This document shows positions 8,582 to 17,016 of a DNA stretch of 64,000 bases, piece by piece. Source of the stretch: Butyrivibrio sp. XPD2006 (GTDB taxonomy: Bacteria > Bacillota > Clostridia > Lachnospirales > Lachnospiraceae); NCBI RefSeq assembly GCF_000420865.1, contig NZ_ATVT01000002.1:62001-126000 (forward strand). Reading direction: 5' to 3'. The notes below the pieces were generated by a model. The model did not search any database and was not told the DNA's origin. It saw nothing but the letters and a program-made list of their open reading frames with translations. The translations under genes and the position numbers were made by a program. Numbering within the stretch: the first letter of the stretch is position 1; the number at the start of each line of letters is the position of its first letter.

Positions 8582-9631
8582 ATGGCAACTAAAGTTACCC
8601 TTCAGGATATAGCGGACGCTCTGGGCGTATCTCGCAACACTGTTTCAAAAGCAATCAATAATACGGGAGTTCTGGCAGAATCAACCAGACAGAAAGTTTT
8701 GGAAAAAGCTATAGAGATGGGTTACAAGCAGTTTTCATATGCCAATTCCGTTTCAGAAATAAGAAATCCTTCCGTAGCAAGAACAAAAGCCTCCGGAGAG
8801 ATAGCTCTTTTCACCGGAAACTTTTTGAATAATTCACACTTTGCTTCTACCATGCTTGATAAGTTTCAGCATGAAATATCTATATTAGGATACAGTCTGA
8901 CCATGCACAGGGTTGACGAGCATAATGTTTCAGAGCTAAGTCTTCCGCTCTCCTTCAGGCAGGACAATACCAAGGCCATCGTTTGCATAGAGATGTTCAA
9001 CCATCCCTACTGCGAGATGCTCTGCAACCTCGGTATACCGGTACTTATGATCGATGCTCCGGTTGCCAGTTACTGGAAGCCTCTTAATGCAGACATTCTT
9101 TTGATGGATAACTTTTCAAGTATTTATACAGTCGTTAATGATATGAGCAAAAGAGGCATAACCTCCATCGGCTTTGTCGGTCAGGTCACACACTGCCGCT
9201 CTTTCTATGAGAGATTTATGGCTTTCAGAGAGGCTATGTACATCAACAATCTCTCTGTTAATGATGACTACTGTCTCACAGAGGTTCATCCTCACGGCGC
9301 TGATTACAAAGACTATCTCTATAAAGCACTTGAGAACATGAAGAGCTTACCTGAAATGTTTATCTGTGCCAACGATTTCGTAGCACTCGACCTCTTATAC
9401 GGTCTTAAGAAGATGGGTGTGGAATGTCCTCAGGACATCAAGCTGTTTGGCTTTGACGATTCACCGGAGTCCAAGATTGTAACTCCGTCCCTGTCCACAA
9501 GCCACATACACAGCCAGATCATCGGCTACTCCGCCGCCAACCTTGTAATGTCCAGGATTGAACAGCCCGATCTCAACTATCGCATCACCTATACAGAGAC
9601 AGATCTTATCTACAGACAATCAACGGATTGA
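8582..9631 (+). CDS. LacI-family transcriptional regulator of the fructan/sucrose operon
   Basis: DNA-binding regulator of 349 residues and the only clear plus-strand gene. The N-terminal helix-turn-helix is VTLQDIADALGVSRNTVSKAI (residues 4-24), with the hinge region after it. Residues about 70-345 form the periplasmic-binding-protein-like effector domain ending in the usual FGFDDSPESKIVTPSLSTSH. GGAGAG precedes the ATG. It is divergent from the permease gene across a shared region with repeated operator-like sites, so it probably represses both directions until a sugar or sugar phosphate binds. It ends in a terminator shared with the converging flavoprotein gene. Confidence 0.92.
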   Translation: MATKVTLQDIADALGVSRNTVSKAINNTGVLAESTRQKVLEKAIEMGYKQFSYANSVSEIRNPSVARTKASGEIALFTGNFLNNSHFASTMLDKFQHEISILGYSLTMHRVDEHNVSELSLPLSFRQDNTKAIVCIEMFNHPYCEMLCNLGIPVLMIDAPVASYWKPLNADILLMDNFSSIYTVVNDMSKRGITSIGFVGQVTHCRSFYERFMAFREAMYINNLSVNDDYCLTEVHPHGADYKDYLYKALENMKSLPEMFICANDFVALDLLYGLKKMGVECPQDIKLFGFDDSPESKIVTPSLSTSHIHSQIIGYSAANLVMSRIEQPDLNYRITYTETDLIYRQSTD

Positions 9632-9650
9632 GGTTATTCCTCAATCCGTT
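9622..9650. terminator. bidirectional terminator between converging genes
   Basis: A perfect 12-bp stem (AACGGATTGAGG / CCTCAATCCGTT) with loop TTATT. It overlaps the stop codon of the LacI gene and the stop codon of the converging flavoprotein gene. TTTTAA follows on the plus strand; the minus-strand T run is weak. Confidence 0.85.
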
Positions 9651-10809
9651 TTAATAAGTCTTTTTTCTTAAGGCCGTTTTGCTTAGCCGCTTTGGGCCAG
9701 CCCATACCCGCCATAAACATGTAGGCAGACCTCGGGAATTTGTAAGCATCAGCATAAATATCATCGATTGCCGATGAGCTTTTTATTACGCCTGCAAGCG
9801 TCTCAATGGCTTCCACCACATTTTTCACCGGTCCGTTAGCACCGTTTATGCTCTTTATCAGAGATCCCATCATTTCACCGGCGCCGATTGCCAATCCGCC
9901 GCAGTATGAGAAGCCGCATTTTTCGCTCCATTTTCTGACCTGCTTCAGAGCATTCCTTATCTGACGACTCTCATAAAATCCCATGTTTACAACGGCATAT
10001 ATCTTTTTATCTTCTGCAGAATGTGTCTTTTCCAGCATCTCCATTATTTTCAGCAGCGCTGATGGAATTCCATCTACATACATCGGCATCCCGAGGACAA
10101 TCCTTTTTACCGGTAAAAGAGCTTTGACAAGCTCGTCAGGCCTGTTGATATATGCTGACAGATTGATGATTTCAACATCTTCGCCGATGCTGCCCTCAAG
10201 CTTTTCAAGGAACTTTCCGGTATTTGAATTCTCCCCTCGCAGACTGGCGTTCAGGAGGATTGTTTTGTTGAAAGCTACGACATTTGCTTCTTCTCTCTCA
10301 ATCTCTTCAATGCTGATGTCTTTTGCCACTTCCGTCTTCAGCTCATCAAACCTGATGTCCTTTATCACACCATAGAAGTTCCTGCAGACCGCTTCTACAT
10401 AGCGCTTTGCATCAGCCTGATCCTCTTTAGTCAGGTCATTTCCTCTGAAGATGACCGTGATCTTTTTATCCTCAGGATAGCGCTTCCTGTGATGCATCTC
10501 ATTGTCAACAATCGTAAAGTAAGGCAGCACCCAGCCAATGCTCCTGTCAAAGACATTCTTGACAAAGCTGCTAAAGCCGCCATAGGTATATTTGCTCATA
10601 ACAACAAGCTCATCAGCCTGATGGATAAGAGCTCCCATCCTGTCATATCCGTCCTTTATTACACACTGCCCCGGTGTCTTAAGCCAGCATCCAAAACATC
10701 CCACGCAGGGCTTTATCTCTTTTGACGGAGCAATCACTTCCCATCCCCGATAATCCTCGGCTATTTCTTCCCACTCTTTTTCATCAAGATCATGAATAAG
10801 TAAATTCAT
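9634..10809 (-). CDS. two-domain flavodoxin-like NAD(P)H:FMN reductase family protein
   Basis: Predicted flavoprotein of 391 residues formed by two flavodoxin-like domains in tandem. Domain 1 (residues 1-175) has the Cys-rich pattern PCVGCFGCWLKTPGQC (35-49) and the YGGFSS flavin-site region, but lacks the N-terminal phosphate loop. Domain 2 (about 182-350) begins with the intact loop LLNASLRGENSNTG and continues with GMPMYVDGIPS. Such proteins reduce flavins, quinones or iron. The ATG is preceded by GGGGGAG. It appears monocistronic, converging on the LacI gene. Substrate and partner are unknown. Most relatives are single-domain, so the duplication is notable. Confidence 0.8.
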   Translation of the reverse strand: MNLLIHDLDEKEWEEIAEDYRGWEVIAPSKEIKPCVGCFGCWLKTPGQCVIKDGYDRMGALIHQADELVVMSKYTYGGFSSFVKNVFDRSIGWVLPYFTIVDNEMHHRKRYPEDKKITVIFRGNDLTKEDQADAKRYVEAVCRNFYGVIKDIRFDELKTEVAKDISIEEIEREEANVVAFNKTILLNASLRGENSNTGKFLEKLEGSIGEDVEIINLSAYINRPDELVKALLPVKRIVLGMPMYVDGIPSALLKIMEMLEKTHSAEDKKIYAVVNMGFYESRQIRNALKQVRKWSEKCGFSYCGGLAIGAGEMMGSLIKSINGANGPVKNVVEAIETLAGVIKSSSAIDDIYADAYKFPRSAYMFMAGMGWPKAAKQNGLKKKDLLKRIEE

Positions 10810-10976
10810 AGACTGCTCCCCCGTTTGGCTAATTACTTGTCAACTGTCACATATCTGCAAACCATTCTAGTTCTTATACAATATTATAATAATACAAAAG
10901 CAAATGTGACATTTCACTTATTTCCATCCTTTTTTCACTTATCTTTATCAAGCCCCGATCAAAAAAGGGCAACAAA

Positions 10977-11001
10977 AAAACCGCTCAAACTGAGCGGTTT
11001 T
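10977..11001 (-). terminator. Rho-independent terminator of the tRNA gene
   Basis: An 11-bp stem (AAAACCGCTCA / TGAGCGGTTTT) with loop GTT, followed on the minus strand by a run of T. It starts 6 bases after the tRNA 3' end. Confidence 0.9.
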
Positions 11002-11007
11002 CATGAA

Positions 11008-11080
11008 TCGGAGTGACGTGATTCGAACACGCGGCCCCTACCTCCCTAAGATAGTGCTCTACCAACTGAGCCACACCCCG
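11008..11080 (-). tRNA. tRNA-Pro, anticodon AGG
   Basis: A 73-base cloverleaf. The acceptor stem is CGGGGTG / CACTCCG (one G-U pair), with C1-G72 as in bacterial proline tRNAs. The D arm is GCTC-AGTTGGTA-GAGC. The anticodon arm is CTATC-TTAGGGA-GGTAG, giving AGG at positions 34-36 and G at 37. The variable loop has 5 bases and the T arm is GCGTG-TTCGAAT-CACGT. The discriminator is A and CCA is not encoded. It reads CCU; A34 is presumably deaminated to inosine or read directly. The promoter is at 11121-11149 and the terminator at 10977-11001. Confidence 0.93.
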
Positions 11081-11120
11081 ATTTGGGTTGTCACAGGTTT
11101 CTCAACCAGCGACAAAAGCT

Positions 11121-11149
11121 ATTATATAACGTCATCGCCATAAAAGCAA
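11121..11149 (-). promoter_or_regulatory. promoter of tRNA-Pro
   Basis: On the minus strand TTGCTT at 11149-11144, 17 bases, then TATAAT at 11126-11121. The tRNA 5' end lies about 40 bases downstream. Confidence 0.6.
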
Positions 11150-11182
11150 CAACATTTTTAAATTAAATTTTCAAATTCCAAA

Positions 11183-12223
11183 TTATCTGCTTAAATACTT
11201 GATAATATTTGATGAAGTAACCTTTTCGTAGGGTAGCCTTATATATCTTCCGTTCTCAACTGTATATCTGTCCGACAGCTCATCAATACTGCCCCCTCTG
11301 GCCAGAACACTTGCAAGTTCAAACATTGCTGAGGCTTGTCCTTCCTTGTCGTTGTATACAGTCCCCAGCATCTTGTCATCCCTGACAGCCTCGAGGCCTA
11401 CGTTTGTTCCGTCTATCCCGAATATCGCCGGCCATTTATTTCTGGGGACAGCCTTGGCCTCATAGGCATCGATTGCTCCGAGAGCCATGTCATCGTTATT
11501 GGAAAGCACAAGTTCTATGTCATCGCCGTAGTCTTCTATGAACTGCGCAGCCTTGGTCTGAGCCTGAGCCCTGTTCCAGTTTGCGATGGCATATCCGAGC
11601 TTGTCTATTTCCACGCCCTGTTTTTTCAAAGTATTAACGGATGCCTCAGTCCTTATTATTGCATCCTGATGTCCCGCCTCACCTTCCAGCACAACGTACT
11701 GGATCACGCCGTCACCGTTTTTATCAATGTCTTCTTTTTGAGTAATACATGCCCAGGCAGCCAGCTCTCCTTCCATAACTCCCGACTGCTCCGCATCTGC
11801 TCCCACATAAAAGAGCTTATCCCATCTGCCCATATCTCCCTCAACAAGCTCTCTGTTAAAGAAAATTACAGGGACGTCATTCTTCCTTGCGGCGTCTATG
11901 ACAGCTGTCGGGTCTGTCCTGTCCACCAGGTTTACACAGATGATATCCATGTCGTCTTCAATCATCTTTTTAACCTGTGCATTCTGAGTCTGCTGGCTTT
12001 GAGCCGCGTTGTATACTGCAATCTCGACATTCTCACTCTGAAAAGCCAGAAAGCAATCCACAAGCTGGCCCATAAAGGTATCGTACTGGTCATATACAGT
12101 GACACCGATCTTTAATTTTGATTCGTTCTTATTTACTGTCTGCTCCCCACAGCCCGATATCGACATTGTCAAAAGACATATCACCACAAGGAGCAAAGCA
12201 TAAACTTTTTTCATATTCATCAT
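11183..12223 (-). CDS. MglB-like sugar-binding lipoprotein without its own permease
   Basis: Periplasmic-binding-protein family 4 lipoprotein of about 346 residues. A signal peptide with lipobox SISGC is followed by a bilobal sugar-binding domain. Residues near 160-170 (DIDKNGDGVIQY) match the EF-hand-like calcium loop of galactose-binding protein MglB. Conserved blocks NRE, NWNRAQAQ and NNDDMALGA are shared with mglB at 27379-28494. Three in-frame ATGs lie at the start (12223, 12220, 12214) and none has a strong Shine-Dalgarno sequence. It is the last gene of the signalling run, 22 bases after the membrane-anchored binding protein. No transporter genes accompany it, so it may be a ligand sensor for the YesM kinase or feed MglAC. 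Confidence 0.85.
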   Translation of the reverse strand: MMNMKKVYALLLVVICLLTMSISGCGEQTVNKNESKLKIGVTVYDQYDTFMGQLVDCFLAFQSENVEIAVYNAAQSQQTQNAQVKKMIEDDMDIICVNLVDRTDPTAVIDAARKNDVPVIFFNRELVEGDMGRWDKLFYVGADAEQSGVMEGELAAWACITQKEDIDKNGDGVIQYVVLEGEAGHQDAIIRTEASVNTLKKQGVEIDKLGYAIANWNRAQAQTKAAQFIEDYGDDIELVLSNNDDMALGAIDAYEAKAVPRNKWPAIFGIDGTNVGLEAVRDDKMLGTVYNDKEGQASAMFELASVLARGGSIDELSDRYTVENGRYIRLPYEKVTSSNIIKYLSR

Positions 12224-12245
12224 CCCGATACTTTCTATAGATATA

Positions 12246-13223
12246 CTAATGCACTACAGGGAAAAGAATCCTCTGATTACTCTCATCAAAGAGGTTGTCC
12301 CTGTTCACAACCCTGAAAGGAATCTTCTCATCCTGCATGGGCGTAAGCCTGTTGTCAAGTCTTCCTGCAACCGCCGACACCGACTGATATCCCATGTAAT
12401 ACTCATTGGGTACCACCATGCTCTTTATCAGTCCGTCGTCCAGGTAACTTACGTTTTTAATGGATGTTCCCACTCCGAATATCGTTGGCAGATCCTCAAT
12501 CTTCTGTGCGTATTCACAAGCCGCCTCGAGTCCGTTGTTATCAAGTGCAACGATAATATCAGCTCTTGTTTCGTTCTGTCGTCTTACAAGTCTGTCGGTC
12601 ATGCTTACAGGATCGTAATCGGACCAGACAATCTCAGCACCCGACGACTGGATGTTCTCGGTAAATCCCTGAAGTCTCTCAGAGAGCGCATTCTGTCTCA
12701 GATTGCCCGTCACTATTCCTACTGTCCTGCCGCTGAGATCATTGCCGAAGGCAATTCTCACCTCATTGGCAAGAGCTCTTCCCAGTTCAACATTATCAAC
12801 CTGTATGCAGGCTGATCTGCCTTCTACGTCAACGTCGGTATCCGCGCTGGTATCCACCAGTAAAAGCACGGCTTTGGAGCTTATATCGGAGATCAGATTC
12901 TCGGTTCCTCTGCTTCCTGATATCTGAAGTACAATTCCGTCTGCGCCGTCCGAAATCTCCTCATTGATTATTTTGTATTGCTGACTCAGTGACAGATTTT
13001 TGCCTGTCGACACCACATTCAGCTTTATATTCTTGTCCTTGGCCGCCTGCTCAAGTCCCGATATAAAAGAGGTCCATCTTCCCGAGCCGCTGTCATCAAT
13101 TACCACCGATATCTCAGGAGAGTCTTCTCTGATCCCGCTGAGTATCAACGCGGAAGTCGAAGCCAGAAAAGTAATGAACAAAAGGATTGCCACCACAAGG
13201 ATAAACAGATTTCTATTTTTCAT
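12246..13223 (-). CDS. membrane-anchored periplasmic sugar-binding protein (sensor accessory)
   Basis: Protein of 325 residues. An N-terminal helix (residues 5-30, LFILVVAILLFITFLASTSA) acts as anchor or uncleaved signal and there is no lipobox. The rest is a Peripla_BP_4-type ligand-binding domain (ISVVIDDSGSGRWTSFISGLEQ, then ADGIVLQISG and a DTSAD block). Its ATG overlaps the 3' end of the YesM-type kinase gene by 11 bases, so the two are translationally coupled. In known arrangements of this kind the binding protein presents sugar to the kinase as a third component. That role is inferred here from context. Ligand unknown, probably a sugar. Confidence 0.8.
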   Translation of the reverse strand: MKNRNLFILVVAILLFITFLASTSALILSGIREDSPEISVVIDDSGSGRWTSFISGLEQAAKDKNIKLNVVSTGKNLSLSQQYKIINEEISDGADGIVLQISGSRGTENLISDISSKAVLLLVDTSADTDVDVEGRSACIQVDNVELGRALANEVRIAFGNDLSGRTVGIVTGNLRQNALSERLQGFTENIQSSGAEIVWSDYDPVSMTDRLVRRQNETRADIIVALDNNGLEAACEYAQKIEDLPTIFGVGTSIKNVSYLDDGLIKSMVVPNEYYMGYQSVSAVAGRLDNRLTPMQDEKIPFRVVNRDNLFDESNQRILFPVVH

Positions 13224-15084
13224 CCTCTTTCTCCTTTCCGGACTCCAGCATTTTCCTGTTATCCTCGTTGTATTCTATTGCAGGCAGATGGATGGTCACA
13301 GTTGTGCCCTCGTCAGGCTCACTCTCAATCTTCAGACCGTACTCCTGCCCGAATCTGAGCTGAATTCTTCTCTGCACATTGATAAGCCCAACTCCCGAGC
13401 CCTTCTTCCTTACTCTTGTATCATCAGTCAAAAGAAGCTCTGTCTGGCTGCTGCTCATTCCAAATCCGTTGTCGGAAACAGTGATGTAGATATCTCCGTC
13501 ATCTCCCTTAAATCCTTTGACAACGATCTCACCGTCCTCCATGTCTTTTACGCCGTAGTAAACTGCGTTCTCCAGGATAGGCTGTACGATCAGCTTGACA
13601 GTACAGTAGTTTTTTATCTCCTCATCTATGTCAAACTCTACAGAAAAAGCATCCTTAAATCTTACCTTCTGGATGTTCATATAGTTGCTGGCATGACGGA
13701 TTTCATCACCGATGGGGATGATGGTCTTGCCGCTTGATAAGCTGACCCTGAAAAGAGAAGCCAGCTGAGTTATCATAAACACCGCCTCGTTATACTTCTC
13801 GCCCTCGATCATCCACACGATGGAATCGAGTGTGTTATACAAAAAGTGAGGATTTATCTGGGACTGAAGAGCATCAAGCTCTGCCTTTCTCTTCTCCTCC
13901 TGGGATGCCACCATATCCCTCATAAGCTCATTTATCTGATCGTAACTGTCTCTGAGAGTCCTGCCCAGGTGCTCAACCTCTGAAGGTCCTCCGATGTAAA
14001 CGCTCGGATCAGCCTTGCCCATCTCTATATCTCTGATCGAATCATTGAGCCTTATAAGAGGTCTGGTAACCCGCCTTGCAACCAATCTGTTAAGTATGAG
14101 CATGGCAAGGAGAGTTATCGAGATTACCATCATTACGAAATATCTGATATCCTTCATTCCCATATAGGAGTTACTTGTGGGAATGACGCTCACCAGTTTC
14201 CATCCTGTGTAACTCATGGTATCCACAGTGACGATCCTCTCGCTGCCCTCAAAGATCTCCTTATGGCTTCCGTCATCGTAAGAAGCTGCCTGCAGATTAT
14301 TCTCTTTAATCAGTCCGGCACTTATCTGCATAAGCATCGGATGATAAATGATTGATCCACTGTTATCCATCAGATACACATACTGCTCTGAAGGGTTGTT
14401 GTTGACTGCTTCCATCATTTCCTCAATGACAGCATAGTTCATATCAACCAAAAGAACTCCCTGCTCCGGTACGCCGCCGTTATTAAGCTCAACATTTCTG
14501 CTGAGGGACGTTACCCAGTAGTACTTAAAAGTAGGGTCATCGACGAAAATATTCTGAACATGGGGAAGTGAAAAATGAAGATTCTCCGGTTTGGCAAGAG
14601 CTGACGTAAACCAAGTCTGTCCGGTTACGTCCACTCCTTCTTTTTCAACGCCTACAGGAGATGCGGCTATAAGAGTCCCGTCCTCCGAGAAAAGGGCAAG
14701 ACTTATAAGATAGTCCTTGTGAGCCTCGTACAAGAGGTTCATCTGTGATATGGGTGTTTCCTTGCTGATGTCCTGATCCTTGACCACGTTGTAGTAGATG
14801 GCATCAGACATTCTTCGCATGCTGCGCAGATAATCCTCAAGAGTAATTACGCTCTGATCCAGTGTGAGTTCCGTTGAGTCTGTCAGCATCTTCTCAGATC
14901 TTACGGCAAATCTCTGATAAAGAGCCACTCCCATTGCGAGCATACAAACTAAAGCTACAACTGTAAATGAAACCGCAATTGTAGCCTGAATACTTCTCGT
15001 GGCTCCGGACCTCATGTATTTTGAGATCAGCCACTGCATTTTTAAGTTATCGAATTTTCTCTTCAAAAACTTTTTTAAACGCAC
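13213..15084 (-). CDS. YesM/LytS-type sensor histidine kinase
   Basis: Membrane histidine kinase of 623 residues. Transmembrane helices at 34-57 and 314-335 flank an extracellular Cache-like sensor domain of about 255 residues. A HAMP region follows (336-390). The His_kinase motif NPHFLYNTLDSIVWM has the phospho-acceptor His413, and the C-terminal ATPase domain has N-box ENAVYYG and G-boxes DNGFGM and GSGVGL. The start is GTG at 15084, with AAGGA ten bases upstream. It pairs with the AraC-type response regulator just upstream (6-base gap). The anchored sugar-binding protein encoded downstream may be its co-sensor. Confidence 0.92.
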   Translation of the reverse strand: MRLKKFLKRKFDNLKMQWLISKYMRSGATRSIQATIAVSFTVVALVCMLAMGVALYQRFAVRSEKMLTDSTELTLDQSVITLEDYLRSMRRMSDAIYYNVVKDQDISKETPISQMNLLYEAHKDYLISLALFSEDGTLIAASPVGVEKEGVDVTGQTWFTSALAKPENLHFSLPHVQNIFVDDPTFKYYWVTSLSRNVELNNGGVPEQGVLLVDMNYAVIEEMMEAVNNNPSEQYVYLMDNSGSIIYHPMLMQISAGLIKENNLQAASYDDGSHKEIFEGSERIVTVDTMSYTGWKLVSVIPTSNSYMGMKDIRYFVMMVISITLLAMLILNRLVARRVTRPLIRLNDSIRDIEMGKADPSVYIGGPSEVEHLGRTLRDSYDQINELMRDMVASQEEKRKAELDALQSQINPHFLYNTLDSIVWMIEGEKYNEAVFMITQLASLFRVSLSSGKTIIPIGDEIRHASNYMNIQKVRFKDAFSVEFDIDEEIKNYCTVKLIVQPILENAVYYGVKDMEDGEIVVKGFKGDDGDIYITVSDNGFGMSSSQTELLLTDDTRVRKKGSGVGLINVQRRIQLRFGQEYGLKIESEPDEGTTVTIHLPAIEYNEDNRKMLESGKEKEDEK

Positions 15085-15090
15085 GATGAC

Positions 15091-16689
15091 TTATTCCTTG
15101 CCGTTTTTGTATTTTGACGGCGAGACCCCAAACTGTTTTTTGAAGACATAACTGAAATAATTGGGATCTGAGTATCCTACTTCCTGGGCTATTATATAGG
15201 TCTTTTCATCCGTCTCAAGAAGCATCCTCTCAGCCTTCTCCATTCGGTAATCGGTAAGATATCCCACAAAGGTCTTGCCGGTTTCTTTCTTAAAGACCGT
15301 GGAGAAGTAAGCACTGCTTACACCAAGGTAATTGCATATAAAATCCACCGACAGGTCCTGATCGGCATAGTGGTCAGCCACATATTCCTGTGCCCTTGTG
15401 ACAAAAGACCTGGTGGTGTCATTTCTCTTATAGTCGATGAGCTCATGCATTTTAACGCATACATTGCCAAACCATGCTGTGAGTTCTCCGGGCTCCAGCT
15501 GTTGAACATCCGAATAGACATCGGTATTCATATCAAAGATTTCTGAAAGCTCAAGCTGATTGGTCTTTGCAAATTTGTACAGCTCGCTCACCAGCTCCAT
15601 GACAAAGAATCTGTAATTCTGTATCGATGCCTGGGCCTTGGTGTTATTGTCTATATATCTTTCTGCAGCGCTGCGAACCTCGTCTGCACCCGACATTTTC
15701 ATCTTTTTAAAGACGTCAAGCAAAGAGTCCTCATCACCGGAATGAGGCTCCTCTTTTTCCTTGGGAGAGATCTCGGAAATATTTATAGCCTTGGTATGTC
15801 CGTACAAAACCCTGTAGGATACGGCATCCCTTGCCCCCTGATAGGATGTGTCGATCTCAGAAAGTGTATCTGTTACGCTGCCTACACCGATAGTGATATT
15901 CGCCTTGCAGATACTCTCCGCAAGTCTGCAAAGTCTGTCACAGTCATCGGTAAATGCAGATGCATCCTTCTCTGAAGAGAGCTGTGCGATCATAACGGTA
16001 CTGCCCTGATAGGAAAAGAACTTACAGCCCCACTTCTCGTTCATCCTCTCCTCTAAAAGTTTGCGCACCGATACGGAAAGAAGCACAGGATTCATCCCCT
16101 CAGGAATGTTGGACTTGCTGACATGCACTATCGCAGCCAGATAAACAGGCCCCGTAAGTTCAATCCTGTAATCGGACATGAATTTCTCAATCCTGTCATC
16201 CTCAATCCTGCCTTCCACCAGGGATGCAAAAAAATCCTCCTGCAAAAGAGGAAGTGAATCCATGTAATAATTCTCAAGCTTTGCTACGTTCAGCTTCTCG
16301 TCTATGTCGCGGTCAAGAGCCTCATGTACCCTTGTAAAGACAGCCTTGAGCTCATCGGCATCAATAGGCTTCAGTATATACTCCTCAGCCTCAAGCCTGA
16401 TGGCTTCCTTAGCATACTCAAACTCATCGAATCCCGAAAAGAAAATGATCCTTATATTGGGATAGAGGCGCTTCAAATTCCTGGCCAGCTCCATTCCATC
16501 CATATAAGGCATCTTAATATCGGACATGACAATATCAGGCCTCAGCTCCTCCGCAAAATCCAAAGCTTCAAGACCGTTATGTGCGTACCTGGGAGTCTCG
16601 AATCCCATGTTCTCCCAGTCAAGTTTTTTCATGATCGCCTGTGCTACATCTTCCTCATCGTCCACAAGCATGACTTTATATTTGTTCAT
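15091..16689 (-). CDS. YesN-type response regulator with AraC DNA-binding domain
   Basis: Response regulator of 532 residues. The receiver domain (1-125) has acidic pocket DDEED, phospho-acceptor Asp57 (IVMSDIKMPYMDG) and Lys in ILKPID. A middle helical and degenerate cyclase-like region spans roughly 130-410. The C-terminal AraC-type double helix-turn-helix (about 430-530) shows the signature VGYSDPNYFSYVFKKQFGVSPSKY. It would be phosphorylated by the YesM-type kinase encoded directly downstream and is expected to activate sugar-uptake or glycosidase genes. Candidate targets are the nearby mgl genes, but no operator could be assigned. Confidence 0.93.
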   Translation of the reverse strand: MNKYKVMLVDDEEDVAQAIMKKLDWENMGFETPRYAHNGLEALDFAEELRPDIVMSDIKMPYMDGMELARNLKRLYPNIRIIFFSGFDEFEYAKEAIRLEAEEYILKPIDADELKAVFTRVHEALDRDIDEKLNVAKLENYYMDSLPLLQEDFFASLVEGRIEDDRIEKFMSDYRIELTGPVYLAAIVHVSKSNIPEGMNPVLLSVSVRKLLEERMNEKWGCKFFSYQGSTVMIAQLSSEKDASAFTDDCDRLCRLAESICKANITIGVGSVTDTLSEIDTSYQGARDAVSYRVLYGHTKAINISEISPKEKEEPHSGDEDSLLDVFKKMKMSGADEVRSAAERYIDNNTKAQASIQNYRFFVMELVSELYKFAKTNQLELSEIFDMNTDVYSDVQQLEPGELTAWFGNVCVKMHELIDYKRNDTTRSFVTRAQEYVADHYADQDLSVDFICNYLGVSSAYFSTVFKKETGKTFVGYLTDYRMEKAERMLLETDEKTYIIAQEVGYSDPNYFSYVFKKQFGVSPSKYKNGKE

Positions 16690-16704
16690 AGTTCACCCGA
16701 TAGT

Positions 16705-17016
16705 TCACTCTGCATATTTTTCGTGCACAAACTTCCACATGAATCCCATGATCACAACAGCCACAACAATAAGAATAAGCGCAGCTATCTGATCAAAGAA
16801 GGAAACGATTCCCATTGCTATCGCCGATACGCCGAGGAAAATAATGATGAGTCCTGCATAAAACGTATACTCTCTGGGATGCTTGATGCTCTCCGGATTA
16901 TCCTTTTTGATTATCTTCACATCTCTGGTGACGATAAGTCTGATGCCAAAGAACATGCACACCAGAAATGCCAGTATTTCAATTCCCATCTGATTAACTA
17001 TTGTCTGTATGTTCAT
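16705..17016 (-). CDS. small membrane protein of the signalling operon
   Basis: Protein of 103 residues with about three hydrophobic helices: near residues 9-27 (GIEILAFLVCMFFGIRLIV), 55-75 and 80-97. A cytoplasmic-looking loop has many charged residues (TRDVKIIKKDNPESIKHPRE). The start ATG at 17016 has AGGAG seven bases upstream and lies inside the 3' end of the 7TM gene (23-base overlap); GTG at 17022 is too close to that site. I do not recognise a family. Coupling to the 7TM protein and to the YesN gene 15 bases downstream suggests a role in the same signalling complex, which is inference. Confidence 0.75.
   Translation of the reverse strand: MNIQTIVNQMGIEILAFLVCMFFGIRLIVTRDVKIIKKDNPESIKHPREYTFYAGLIIIFLGVSAIAMGIVSFFDQIAALILIVVAVVIMGFMWKFVHEKYAE

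Noticed and set aside
10810..10976. Promoter or small RNA upstream of the flavoprotein gene
   Set aside because: A/T-rich sequence with TATAAT-like strings but no convincing -35 and spacing; nothing else recognised.
11008..11080. tRNA-Leu interpretation of this gene
   Set aside because: The variable loop has 5 bases, whereas leucine tRNAs have a long variable arm; anticodon position gives AGG.
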